From JAEUJM01 sp044221555 (lineage in GTDB: Bacteria > Actinomycetota > Acidimicrobiia > Acidimicrobiales > DATDAH01), in contig JBGAOY010000002.1 of NCBI GenBank assembly GCA_044221555.1, positions 124,001 to 188,000 of the forward strand: a stretch of 64,000 nt of DNA, in the 5' to 3' direction. This document shows, piece after piece, positions 44,501 through 52,432 of this stretch (its first letter is position 1; each line of letters opens with the position of its first letter). The notes under the pieces are model-generated. The model saw nothing but the letters and a program-made list of their open reading frames with translations, had not been told where the DNA came from and ran no database searches. A program made the position numbers and the translations under genes.

Positions 44501-44940
44501 AGCCGGACCAGGCCCTCGAGTGTGCGCTCTCGCTCCAGGGCGCCCTGGACGAGGGCAACGTCGTGCACCCAGAGCTCCCGCTGCGGGTGCGGTGCGGCGT
44601 CGCCGCCGGCCAGCCCATACCCGCGGGTGACGATCTGTTCGGCCTGGCGGTCGTGCGGGCCGTCCGCGTGTGCGCGCACGCGGGGCCGGGCGACGTGCTC
44701 GTGGCGCCTGAGGTGCCGCCGCTCGTGGCCGGTGGGCGGGTGGCCTTCGACCAGGGCGAGCTGCTCGAGCTGAAGGGGCTTCCCGGCCGTCACCGGGTCC
44801 ACCACGCCACGTGGCGCCCGAACGACGGCGCCGGCGGGCACGGGTCGGTACGATCCGCGCTCGACGGGTCCGTCCGGACCGTCGGATCCGCGGGCCCGAG
44901 CGGCCCCGCAGAGCGGCAAAGGGGGGTCGAGACGCGATGA
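41530..44940 (+). CDS. AAA-ATPase sensor protein with C-terminal class III nucleotidyl cyclase domain
   Basis: An 1136-residue soluble protein. Residues about 20-250 are an AAA_16/STAND-type ATPase with Walker A GEAGIGKS (Lys55) and Walker B LLAVDDVHWAD. A long helical TPR-like region follows (about 400-910). Residues 930-1100 are a class III adenylate/guanylate cyclase domain with metal-binding VTDIVDST (Asp939) and HTGDGLCAWF. At the transition-state site the usual Asn of the AVNxAAR motif is Val1042 while Arg1046 is kept, so activity may be reduced or altered. The architecture suggests a signal-triggered ATP switch driving cyclic nucleotide output. Its TGA overlaps the ATG of the next gene. 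Confidence 0.88.
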   Translation: MDGARDLDDPAPASGGPPPFVGRSAPLALLDRWWSDGCDGRPRTVLVAGEAGIGKSRIVGRLLEAASASGGLVLSGVCHQGLGVPYLPLAGALGGLGRVGGTGAGRDALARLVDPAVVASGSHDERTAGSDEAAIRRLTMFVGVAEAVLEAAADRPVLLAVDDVHWADPASVDLLTHVLATAAHRVHTTTVRLMAVLAHRPGESPDHVGRFLDRLRREETTRELVLGGLDEIETNELLLSIGPARPARRLLTSAHEATRGNPLVLRSLWPRLVASGAVRVEGGELVAVDPSALLVGTGDAADALRARVDRLDQEHRDVLVDAVLLGDAGSPFDLATVRGVSFDSLAPALDQLAAAGLLYTTGAVLRPDHPELRAVAVASLPAAERADRHARIVERLGPASGREPAVDPLDLGGHVVAAGEHLDPDRGLEVLAPAAERAFGLGAWDTSARYHDAAVACIDRGAVLDDPDGLAGLLHRGLVAHFRNHDAASIDRVGERLVEEARARDDIDRWAEAVMIVARARLTLGTATLGHGTDERPLLDLLEHLGDDRPVLRGKVLGELAELHFNAWDFEAGIRWATLARAALAQTSDPDLGARVEFAEGLQHLGRLELADAERCFGRSRDHADQLDDPWLRAWGRGRLPAVLWAGGRIDDALAAVDEAMRVSEANHDWAELSLADAFGAGLAALQGRFAAVEHLAAVGVANYHRSDYSFTPLVLYPVLAVARALRGNLGGARAAVADWQAAGDHGQAGRLLVLCQALGGEPIPGDQAAGWEALPPSEPNLLTVPELAAQVEIGVATGRDDLVVAAGPALLELHDRGVRAVVGGCSSIARLLGVVAATDGRPDDADTWFAAAEADAARWGAEAELARVWLDRARPPLAGDRARRSELQDGLERAASTFDRLGMLAFVEQAERRLRAGLGATGTAPRVGRRRRVLLVTDIVDSTRMNVAAGDDRWRSLLSEHDRVVRALLRDHDGVEFKHTGDGLCAWFDEPDQALECALSLQGALDEGNVVHPELPLRVRCGVAAGQPIPAGDDLFGLAVVRAVRVCAHAGPGDVLVAPEVPPLVAGGRVAFDQGELLELKGLPGRHRVHHATWRPNDGAGGHGSVRSALDGSVRTVGSAGPSGPAERQRGVETR

Positions 44941-45737
44941 GCGGGATGCCGTACCACCTCGAGAAGGGCCCGATCCTGTCGGTGCTCGAGGCCTTCGCCA
45001 ACCAGGACTACAAGCGACTGGCCGCGGCCGTCGACGCGCTCCGAGCGGGCGTGGCGTTGGTGGACGTGGGTGTCGTCAACTCCACGACGCTGCACGGCGG
45101 CCCGCACCCCACCGTGGCCGCCCTCGTCGACCACATCAACCGCCACTGGCTGGGGATGACCGAGCAGGGCGGGTCGTGGGTGCCGCAGCCACCGTTCGAT
45201 CCCCAGCACCCCACCACCACCGGGCACTGGCAGCACTACCACGGGCCCGTCGAAGCGATCCTCCGCGAGACCTTCATCCGGGCCGCCGAGGTGTCGATCG
45301 GCATCGACCACGGCGCCCCCGTGCCCCGGCACCCGCGTCGCCAGTGGCCGGTCGAGTTCTTCTGGAAGTGCCCCCAGCCGTGGTTCGAGGGCTGGGTCAC
45401 GTGGCGGCGGTCGTCGGGAGCGTGCGGTCAGGTCACCGTCGTGCTGGCCACGCCGGCCGACACCGGGGTGGTGCTCGACAGCCCGGTCAACGGCCGCGAC
45501 TGCACGGTGAACCCCGTGTCGACCGACGACGGGAAGGGGGCCACGGCAACCCAGGGCATGTGGGTGGTCACGGCCACCAAGCACTTGCAGGCGTCGGTCC
45601 CGTCCACCGTGCCCGGCGCCTTCGGCCAGTGGTCGCTGCCCACCGCCATCTGGCGCGGCACCGGCCCCGTGGTGACGGTGGCACCCGCCGAGAAGGACGG
45701 TGGGGTCGCACCCCACGGCCGGCCCTACAAGAAGTGA
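44937..45737 (+). CDS. Protein of unknown function, coupled to the cyclase gene
   Basis: A 266-residue protein whose ATG overlaps the cyclase stop (ATGA), so the two are translationally coupled. It is Trp/His-rich in the middle (GHWQHYHGPVEAIL; PVEFFWKCPQPWFEGWVTWRR) with three to four cysteines, a beta-rich C-terminal half, and a Lys-ending tail. No signal peptide or membrane segment is seen. I recognise no family. Because it is coupled to a cyclase it may be a partner or effector of the signal; this is inference only. Confidence 0.75.
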   Translation: MSGMPYHLEKGPILSVLEAFANQDYKRLAAAVDALRAGVALVDVGVVNSTTLHGGPHPTVAALVDHINRHWLGMTEQGGSWVPQPPFDPQHPTTTGHWQHYHGPVEAILRETFIRAAEVSIGIDHGAPVPRHPRRQWPVEFFWKCPQPWFEGWVTWRRSSGACGQVTVVLATPADTGVVLDSPVNGRDCTVNPVSTDDGKGATATQGMWVVTATKHLQASVPSTVPGAFGQWSLPTAIWRGTGPVVTVAPAEKDGGVAPHGRPYKK

Positions 45738-45746
45738 GGCACTGAC

Positions 45747-46175
45747 ATGGCCCTCGAACCCGATCGCCTCTACGAACTGGTCGCCGCCGACGTGGCGGCG
45801 GGCGTCGGCGCGATCTTCGAGAACGTGGACGGCGGGTTGTCGGCGCTCGACACGTTCGGCCGCGTCGACGAGCCGATCGCGTCCTCCACCCACGACGTGC
45901 TGCCCTGGATGTGGGAGGGGCGCCACGTGGCGCCGCTGGCGGGGATCCCCCCCACCGGCACGCTGGTGCAGGTCCGGGGCGTCACGATCGTCGAACGGGG
46001 CGACGAGGAGCCACGGTTCCACCGGTTCGTGGACTGGCTCGGCGTGTTCCAGCAGCTGGGGGCGTCGCTGGTGACCCGACCGCCGGTGGAGGCGTTCCCG
46101 GGTGACCTACCCGGTCGCGACCGGTTCGGGGTGCTCGACGTCGAGCAGTCACCAGGAGCGAGCGAGACGGCCTGA
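45747..46175 (+). CDS. Small protein, possibly SnoaL/NTF2-like fold
   Basis: A 142-residue soluble protein following the cyclase-coupled gene by nine bases. PPTGTLVQVRGVTIVE, then FHRFVDWLGVFQQLGA, resembles the ester-cyclase/SnoaL pattern in which a substrate pocket is formed by a curved sheet, but this is a loose match. It completes a three-gene unit with the cyclase. The C-terminus is acidic. Confidence 0.6.
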   Translation: MALEPDRLYELVAADVAAGVGAIFENVDGGLSALDTFGRVDEPIASSTHDVLPWMWEGRHVAPLAGIPPTGTLVQVRGVTIVERGDEEPRFHRFVDWLGVFQQLGASLVTRPPVEAFPGDLPGRDRFGVLDVEQSPGASETA

Positions 46176-46217
46176 CCCACGAGTCAGTGGCGGTTCGCCG
46201 CACCCTGTACTGCTGCG

Positions 46218-46223
46218 TATACT
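46218..46223 (+). promoter_or_regulatory. Candidate -10 element upstream of the secreted repeat protein
   Basis: TATACT in the context GCGTATACTCCG lies 41 bp before the ATG at 46264. A near-identical GCGCATACTCCG is found at 52351-52362 upstream of another secreted protein gene. No good -35 element is seen at either place. Confidence 0.35.
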
Positions 46224-46263
46224 CCGACCGCGAGCGTTCACGCGGCGGTTGCGGGGGAGCGAG

Positions 46264-48504
46264 ATGAAGCGGGCAGCAATCCTTGTGGCTGTGCTCACGG
46301 TGGCGGCGACCCTGATGGTGTCGGCCGCCGGCGCGCCGGCGGGTGCCGACCCGCAGGTGACGATCGCCAGCAGCTGCGACCGCCCCAACACCGGCATCAC
46401 CGCCGGCCTGTTCGTGAACCTCAACAACGAGATCCCCGACCCCATCAACTCGACCTCGTTGATGCAGGTGGTGGACGCCGCCGACCCCGTGGTGACGGGC
46501 CAGCCGGCGCAGTTCGACCTCCAGGTCCCGTTCCCCGACATGGCCGGTGGCTTCCCGCCCAACGACTTCGGCATCACCTACGGCACCTTCTACATCCAGT
46601 CGGTCGAGTTGCGCATCCCCATCCCGAGCGGGCTCGACGTCACCACCGTGTCGCCGACCGAGTCGCCCGACAAGAGCTACGTGACGACGAGCAGGTCGGG
46701 CAGCAACATCATCGTCCGCGTGCAGAGCCCCGTGTCCGGGTCGCGCATCCGCATCAACACCGAGGTGGCGTCACCGGTGGCCGAGGTCGAGACCTCGAGC
46801 GGGGTGTGGACCCCGGTGGTGATGCCGGCGATCCGGGTGAACCCCACCGTCACCGGTGCGGCGGGGTCGTCCATCGTGTGGAAGCCGGCATCGCTCACCA
46901 ACGTGGTGGTCAAGTACAACCGCAACTTCGGGTTCGCGGTGGGCTCTATCGCCTGGAACGACCTCACCATGCCCTGCACGCCGAACAACCCGAACCAGGT
47001 GGTGGCCACCACCACGGTGGCCTCGCCGGCGCTGTCGGTCGCGACGACCGCCGACGAGACCTCGGTGGTCGCCGGCGCGCCGATCCACTTCCACGTGACC
47101 GCCACCAACACCGGCGACGTCGCGCTGACGGGTGTCACGGTCACCGATGCCAACGCCCCAGGGTGCGCCGGGTCACCGGGCAACCTGGCGGTCGGAGCCC
47201 ACGTCACCTTGAACTGCACGGTCACGACCTCCGGCGCGAACGTGCCCACGTTCTCCAACACCGCCGGTGCCGACTCGAACGAGACGGCGCCGGTCTCCTC
47301 CAACACCGTGAACGTCGCCGTCACCCCGGCCGGCCCCACCGGCATCTCGGGCACGATCACCGAGTCGGGCTCGGGCACGCCGATCGCGGGCGGCTGGTTG
47401 GCGATCCTCCGCACCTCCGACTTCTCCATCGCCGCGGGTGTGGCGGCCGACGGTTCGGGCGACTACTCGGTCAACGTCCCTGCCGGGGCCTACTACGTGT
47501 ACGGCATCGATCCGGCCGGACGGCACGTCGCCGGGTTCCACGGCGCGCCGGCCACGGTCAACGTGGCCGCCGGCACGATGGTCGACGTCGACCCGGCCAT
47601 GGCCTCGACCCGGGGCGCCATCGCCGGCACCGTCACCGAGCAGGGCACGGGCACACCGGTGGCCGGTGCCTGGGCCCTCGCGTCGAGCGGCACCACGTTC
47701 GCCCCCGAGACGCTGGCCGTGGCCAACGGCAGCGGCCAGTTCAGCCTGGGTGACCTCGGCGCCGGCGGCCACTTCGTGGTCTACCTCGACCCGACCGGGA
47801 ACCACGCCCCCGAGTACTTCGGCGACTCGCCGACTCCGGCGCAGGCCGCGGCGGTCTCCGTCACGGGCGGGGCCACCGCGACCGCCAACGGCACCCCGCC
47901 GGCCCAGACGCCGGTGGGCACCGGCGCCACCATCTCGGGCAACATCAGCGAGTCGGGGTCGAACGCCCCACTGAGCGGTGTCGCGGTCATCGCGATGCGG
48001 GCCGCCGACTTCGGCTTCGCCCGAGCCGCGCTCACCGACGGCTCGGGCAACTACTCGATGAACGTCGCCACCGGGTCGTACAAGCTGGTGTTCCTCGACA
48101 CCGCCGGTGCGCACCACATGGAGTGGCACGACAACCAGCCCTACACGGGCATCGCCACCGCGGCCTCGGTCACGGCGCCGGTGGTCACCAACGCGGTGCT
48201 CGATCGCAACGCCGGCACGATGGCCGGCACCATCACCGACGACGTGTCGGGGGCGCCCGTCGCCGGCGCGTGGGTGATCGCCATCGGCCCGTCCGGCATC
48301 GCCGGGGGCGCGGTCACCGCGGCCAACGGCAGCTACACCATCGCCGGGCTCAAGGCCGGCACCTACCGGGCCACCTTCGCCGACCCGAACGGCGGTCGCA
48401 CCCAGGAGTACTGGAACAACTCGACGACCTTCGGCGGGGCCAGCCCGATCACCATCGCCGGCGGCGCCACGACCACCATCGACGCGGCCCTGCACCACCC
48501 CTGA
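46264..48504 (+). CDS. Secreted protein with DUF11-like and carboxypeptidase-regulatory-like repeats
   Basis: A 746-residue exported protein. The signal peptide spans residues 1-30 and ends around APAGADP. Residues about 31-250 are an unassigned beta-rich domain, 255-355 resemble a DUF11/conserved-repeat domain (VTATNTGDVALTGVTVTD), and four repeats of about 95 residues follow, each starting GxIxGTITExGSGTPxAGxW and resembling CarboxypepD_reg/transthyretin-like modules. No C-terminal anchor is visible. It is probably a surface or matrix protein that binds rather than cleaves. GGGGGAGCGAG precedes the ATG. Confidence 0.85.
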   Translation: MKRAAILVAVLTVAATLMVSAAGAPAGADPQVTIASSCDRPNTGITAGLFVNLNNEIPDPINSTSLMQVVDAADPVVTGQPAQFDLQVPFPDMAGGFPPNDFGITYGTFYIQSVELRIPIPSGLDVTTVSPTESPDKSYVTTSRSGSNIIVRVQSPVSGSRIRINTEVASPVAEVETSSGVWTPVVMPAIRVNPTVTGAAGSSIVWKPASLTNVVVKYNRNFGFAVGSIAWNDLTMPCTPNNPNQVVATTTVASPALSVATTADETSVVAGAPIHFHVTATNTGDVALTGVTVTDANAPGCAGSPGNLAVGAHVTLNCTVTTSGANVPTFSNTAGADSNETAPVSSNTVNVAVTPAGPTGISGTITESGSGTPIAGGWLAILRTSDFSIAAGVAADGSGDYSVNVPAGAYYVYGIDPAGRHVAGFHGAPATVNVAAGTMVDVDPAMASTRGAIAGTVTEQGTGTPVAGAWALASSGTTFAPETLAVANGSGQFSLGDLGAGGHFVVYLDPTGNHAPEYFGDSPTPAQAAAVSVTGGATATANGTPPAQTPVGTGATISGNISESGSNAPLSGVAVIAMRAADFGFARAALTDGSGNYSMNVATGSYKLVFLDTAGAHHMEWHDNQPYTGIATAASVTAPVVTNAVLDRNAGTMAGTITDDVSGAPVAGAWVIAIGPSGIAGGAVTAANGSYTIAGLKAGTYRATFADPNGGRTQEYWNNSTTFGGASPITIAGGATTTIDAALHHP

Positions 48505-48516
48505 CCGCGGTGGTGG

Positions 48517-48538
48517 CACCCGCCCCCGATGGCGGGTG
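48517..48538. terminator. Hairpin between the secreted repeat protein and PNPOx-like genes
   Basis: CACCCGCC / GGCGGGTG with a 6-nt loop lies in the 39-bp gap between two convergent stop codons and could end both transcripts. Confidence 0.6.
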
Positions 48539-48543
48539 GACGA

Positions 48544-48966
48544 TCAGCCGGGCTCGGGGCGTATCCGGCGACCCGTGATCTCCGCCCCGGCGAGGACGAG
48601 CCAGTGGTCCTTGTCGCCGGCGGCCCAGGGGCGCAGTGGCAGGTTCTTCAGCCGGGCCAGGTGGGCCTCGCTCAGCACCTGCTCGGCACGACCCGACACC
48701 ACCACGCTCCACCCCTTGCGGGCGTCCCGGTCGAATTCGTCCACCTCGAACGCCACCGCCACGTTGCGCACGGCGGCGTCGAATTTGGTGCCCGCCGCCG
48801 TGCGGAACACCACCGCATCACCGTCCATCGCGTAATTCACCGGGAAGATGAGCGGCCGGCCGTTGGCGACCACGGCCAAGCGGCCGACCTGCGTGCCGCG
48901 CAGGAGCTCCAGGCACTCGTCGGTGGTGAGACGCTCGAGCCCGGTCCGGTCGTCGATGAGGAGCAT
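48544..48966 (-). CDS. Pyridoxamine 5'-phosphate oxidase-like flavin-binding protein
   Basis: A 140-residue split-barrel protein. LLRGTQVGRLAVVANGRPLIFPVNYAMDGDAVVFRT is the typical opening of the PNPOx-like/NimA-type family, and VAFEVDEFDRDARKGWSVVVSGRAE continues it. Members bind FMN or F420. The exact substrate cannot be read from the sequence. It starts at ATG 48966 without an obvious ribosome-binding site, so it may be leaderless. It diverges from the SRPBCC gene. Confidence 0.88.
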   Translation of the reverse strand: MLLIDDRTGLERLTTDECLELLRGTQVGRLAVVANGRPLIFPVNYAMDGDAVVFRTAAGTKFDAAVRNVAVAFEVDEFDRDARKGWSVVVSGRAEQVLSEAHLARLKNLPLRPWAAGDKDHWLVLAGAEITGRRIRPEPG

Positions 48967-49070
48967 GCCGAGATCGTGATCGCGGGGCCGCCCGGCGACC
49001 AGAGCCGAAGGTCCCGAACCGGCCGCCGGCCCGGCGACGCGACGCCGGATTGTGGCATAGGGTGTGCCAG

Positions 49071-49694
49071 ATGAGTTCCACTTCGCTCGCGTGCCGCACG
49101 GTGGTGCCGGCGCCGCCCGACCAGGTGTGGGCCACGCTCGCCGCGTTCGACCAGATCAGCCGGTGGGCGCCCAACGTCGACCACTCCGCCTACACCACGG
49201 TGGCGACCAGTGGCACGGGCGCAGCCCGCCGGGTGCAGGCGGGCCGGACCGCGCTGGTCGAGACGGTCGTGGAATGGCGGCCGACCACCAGCCTGGCCTA
49301 CCGGCTCGACGGCCTGCCGCCGCTGGCCCGGTCGGTGGTGAACCGTTGGGACCTCGAGCCTGCGCCCGGTGGCGGCACCACCGCCACCCTCACCAGCGTG
49401 ATCGACCCGCTGGCCGGGCCGCGCGGGCGGGTGGCCACGAAGGTGCTCGGCGCCGTGCTCACCCGCGCGTCGAAGTCCATGCTGGGCGGCCTGGCCGCCC
49501 ACGACCACGGCGCGGTGGACGTCGAGGGCCACATCGACCAGACCGACCGCGACCCTGCCGACCGTCACCCTGCCGACCGCCACCCTGCCGACATCGACCC
49601 GGCCGATGTCGACCCGGCCGACGTCGACCCGGCCGACGTCGACCCGGCCGATGTCGACCCGGCCGACGTCGAGGGTCAGGGGCGCCCGTCATGA
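49071..49694 (+). CDS. SRPBCC (START-like) family protein with pentapeptide-repeat tail
   Basis: A 207-residue protein. Residues 1-145 form an SRPBCC/polyketide-cyclase-like fold: VVPAPPDQVWATLAAFDQISRW is the usual first strand and helix, then WRPTTSLAYRL and WDLEPAPGGGTTATLT. The last 50 residues are a DPADV-type repeat coded by 15-nt tandem units, which is not part of the fold. Such proteins bind hydrophobic ligands. Its stop overlaps the ATG of the sulfatase-DJ-1 gene, so the two are coupled. Confidence 0.85.
   Translation: MSSTSLACRTVVPAPPDQVWATLAAFDQISRWAPNVDHSAYTTVATSGTGAARRVQAGRTALVETVVEWRPTTSLAYRLDGLPPLARSVVNRWDLEPAPGGGTTATLTSVIDPLAGPRGRVATKVLGAVLTRASKSMLGGLAAHDHGAVDVEGHIDQTDRDPADRHPADRHPADIDPADVDPADVDPADVDPADVDPADVEGQGRPS
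49551..49670 (+). repeat. 15-nt tandem repeat at the 3' end of the SRPBCC gene
   Basis: Eight consecutive 15-nt units related to gacccggccgacgtc run from 49551 to 49670; the last five are almost identical and the first three more diverged. They encode DPAD pentapeptides. The gradient suggests expansion from the right end. Confidence 0.92.
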
Positions 49695-52342
49695 CCGCGC
49701 CGGGAGCGGTCCCCGACGGAGCGTCGCGGCCCGACATCGTCGTCATCCTCACCGACGAGGAACGCGCGGTGCCGCCCTACGAGAGCCCTGATCTCGTCGC
49801 GTGGCGCGAGCGGGCGCTCACCGGCCGGCAGTGGTTCGACGACAACGGCGTGCGGTTCACCCGCCACTACACCGGCTCGCTGGCCTGCGTCCCCAGCCGC
49901 CCCACGTTGTTCACCGGCCAGTACCCCGACGTGCACGGCGTCACCCAGACCGACGGGCTCGGCAAGATGGCGGACGACTCACGGATGCGGTGGCTGCGTC
50001 CGGGCGAGGTGCCCACACTGGGCCACTGGTTCCGGGCCGGCGGCTACGACACCCACTACGACGGCAAGTGGCACATCAGCCACGCCGATCTCGTCGATCC
50101 GTCCACCGGGGAGCGAGTGGCGACCAACACCGACGACGGCACGCCGATCGAGGCCGGGGTCGCCGCCTACCGCGCGGCCGACCCGCTCGACGAGTTCGGG
50201 TTCTCGGGCTGGGTGGGACCCGAGCCTCACGGCGCCGCGCTCGCCGACAGCGGACTACGCCGCGACCCGCTGATCGCCGATCGGGTGGTGGCCTGGCTCC
50301 AGGACCGCTACGCGCGGCGCCGCGCGGGCGACACCGATGCCCGACGGCCCTTCCTGCTCGTGGCCAGCTTCGTGAACCCGCACGACATCGTCCTGTTCCC
50401 CGCCTGGCAGCGACAGCACCCCCTCGGGCCCTCCGACCTCGACCCACCGCCGGTGCCCGAGGCTCCCACCCGCCACGAGGACCTCAAGGACAAGCCGGCC
50501 GCCCAGATCGCCTTCCGCAACGCCTACTACACGGGCTACGGGCCCGCCGCCGGCGTCGAGCGCATCTACACCCGCAACGAGCAGGCCCAGCGCGACCTCT
50601 ACTACCGCCTCCACGCCGAAGGCGACGGCCCCCTCGACCGGGTGCGGCGCGCCGTGACCGAGAACGGCTCGACCGACGCGGTGCTCGTCCGCAGCGCCGA
50701 TCACGGCGAGTTGCTGGGTGCCCACGGCGGCCTGCAGCAGAAGTGGTTCAACCTCTACGACGAGGCCACCCGGGTGCCGTTCACCATCGTGCGCATCGGC
50801 ACGGGCGCCACCAGCGCCGCGGTGGTCGAGCGGGTGCCCACCTCGCACGTCGACCTGGTGCCGACGCTGCTGTCGGCCGCCGGCCTCGACGAGCGGGCGC
50901 TGGCGGAGGAGCTCGGTCCGTCGTTCTCCGAGTTGCACGCGCTCCCGGGCCGCGACCTGATGCCGCTGGTCGAGGACGGCGAGCAGGCCCATCCCGACGC
51001 GGCGACCCGTGCCGCCTACCTCATGACCCGCGACAACATGCTCGAGGGCGACAGCGGCGCGTCGGGGGTGGCCCGGCGCCTCAAGCTCACCGACCACCCC
51101 CCGGCGCCGCTGCGCATCCAGCTGCCGGCGTTCGTGGGATCGAACTTCGAGGGCCTGGTCGCGGCCGTCGCCGACGACGAGGCCCCGGGCGGCGCCGGCC
51201 ACCTCTGGAAGGTCGTGCGGACCTTCGACGACCCCGCCACCTGGACCGAGCCGGGGCACCGTCACCTCGCGGCCAACGGCGCCGGTGGCCCGTCGTACCG
51301 CACCGAGCCGCTGGCCGACGAGTGGGAGCTCTACGACCTGGACGTCGATCCGATCGAGGCCGTCAACCGGGCCCGGCAACCGGACGCGGCCGCGGTGCTC
51401 GACCACCTCCGGCGGCGCATGGCCGCAGAGCGGACACGCGCCGTTCCCGCCCGCAACCAGGCGTGGCCCTACGTCACCAGCGCCGCTCACGCCTCCCGGC
51501 GCCCGCCGTTGCCGGCCCGGCTCTTGCGACGGGCCGTCCAGCGGCTCGGTATGCATCCCGAGGACGAGGTGGCGGCCGACCCGGCCCTCGACCTGGCCGG
51601 GCACCGTGCGCTCATCGTGTGCACCAACCACGGGGTGCTCGACATCGGCAAGCCCACCGGGGTGTACGCGTCGGAGATGACCGTGCCGTACTACGCCTTC
51701 CTGGACGCGGGCATGACCGTCGACCTGGCCAGTCCGCAGGGCGGCACCATCCCGGTCGACCCCCTGTCGCTCAAGCCCGTGCTGCGCAGCCCGGCCGACG
51801 ACCGCTTCCTCGCCGACGACACGCTGCGGGACAAGGTCGGCGACTCGCTGGCGGTCGGCGACCTGGACATGGAGGACTACGACATCGTCTTCCTGGCCGG
51901 CGGTTGGGGGGCGGCGTTCGACTTCGGCTTCTCGGAGGCGCTCGCAGCCAAGGTCACCGAGGCCAACGCCGCCGGCAAGGTGGTCGGCGGCGTCTGCCAC
52001 GGCCCGCTGGGCCTGCGCAACGCGACGGCGGTGGACGGCCGCCCGCTCGTCGAGGGTCGCCGGGTCACGGGCGTCACGGACAAGCAGGTGCACGAGCTCG
52101 GCATCGACTCGACGCCCCACCATCCCGAGACCGAGCTCCGACGCATGGGGGCGCGGTTCGAGTCGTCCCATCGCTTCCGCGACCCGTTCGCCAACCACTG
52201 GGTGGTCGACGGCAACCTCGTCACCGGCCAGAACCAGAACGCGGGCCCCATGGTGGCCCGCGAGATGATGGCGCTCGTGGCCGCCGGCGCCGCCGGCGCC
52301 CCCGGCGACCCCGGGCGCCGGGCCACGTCCGGCGACGGTTGA
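49691..52342 (+). CDS. Sulfatase fused to a DJ-1/PfpI (Hsp31-like) domain
   Basis: An 883-residue two-domain protein. Residues about 14-560 are a sulfatase/alkaline phosphatase-fold domain with the formylglycine motif C66-V-P-S-R, an N-terminal metal-binding DIVVILTDEE and a later SADHGELLGAHG. After a basic linker, residues about 635-870 form a DJ-1/PfpI domain with the nucleophile Cys769 in GGVCHGP, YASEMTVPYYAF near the start and a C-terminal VTGQNQNAGP, as in Hsp31-type proteins. No signal peptide is seen, so it is probably cytoplasmic, unusual for a sulfatase. The ATG overlaps the SRPBCC stop. The frame is continuous, so the join is not a missed stop codon. Confidence 0.88.
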   Translation: MTAPGAVPDGASRPDIVVILTDEERAVPPYESPDLVAWRERALTGRQWFDDNGVRFTRHYTGSLACVPSRPTLFTGQYPDVHGVTQTDGLGKMADDSRMRWLRPGEVPTLGHWFRAGGYDTHYDGKWHISHADLVDPSTGERVATNTDDGTPIEAGVAAYRAADPLDEFGFSGWVGPEPHGAALADSGLRRDPLIADRVVAWLQDRYARRRAGDTDARRPFLLVASFVNPHDIVLFPAWQRQHPLGPSDLDPPPVPEAPTRHEDLKDKPAAQIAFRNAYYTGYGPAAGVERIYTRNEQAQRDLYYRLHAEGDGPLDRVRRAVTENGSTDAVLVRSADHGELLGAHGGLQQKWFNLYDEATRVPFTIVRIGTGATSAAVVERVPTSHVDLVPTLLSAAGLDERALAEELGPSFSELHALPGRDLMPLVEDGEQAHPDAATRAAYLMTRDNMLEGDSGASGVARRLKLTDHPPAPLRIQLPAFVGSNFEGLVAAVADDEAPGGAGHLWKVVRTFDDPATWTEPGHRHLAANGAGGPSYRTEPLADEWELYDLDVDPIEAVNRARQPDAAAVLDHLRRRMAAERTRAVPARNQAWPYVTSAAHASRRPPLPARLLRRAVQRLGMHPEDEVAADPALDLAGHRALIVCTNHGVLDIGKPTGVYASEMTVPYYAFLDAGMTVDLASPQGGTIPVDPLSLKPVLRSPADDRFLADDTLRDKVGDSLAVGDLDMEDYDIVFLAGGWGAAFDFGFSEALAAKVTEANAAGKVVGGVCHGPLGLRNATAVDGRPLVEGRRVTGVTDKQVHELGIDSTPHHPETELRRMGARFESSHRFRDPFANHWVVDGNLVTGQNQNAGPMVAREMMALVAAGAAGAPGDPGRRATSGDG

Positions 52343-52432
52343 CAGAAGGGCGCATACTCCGGGTGGGTGTGCCGGTAGCGATCGGCTGACCTGGCGTCGA
52401 GTTCGAGCGCTGAACCGACCGAAGGGCCGACC

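Noticed and set aside
52339..52344. Perfect TTGACA as a -35 element before the propeller gene
   Set aside because: The nearest -10-like sequence (CATACT at 52353) is only eight bases away and none fits at 16-18 bases; the TTGACA also overlaps the previous stop codon.
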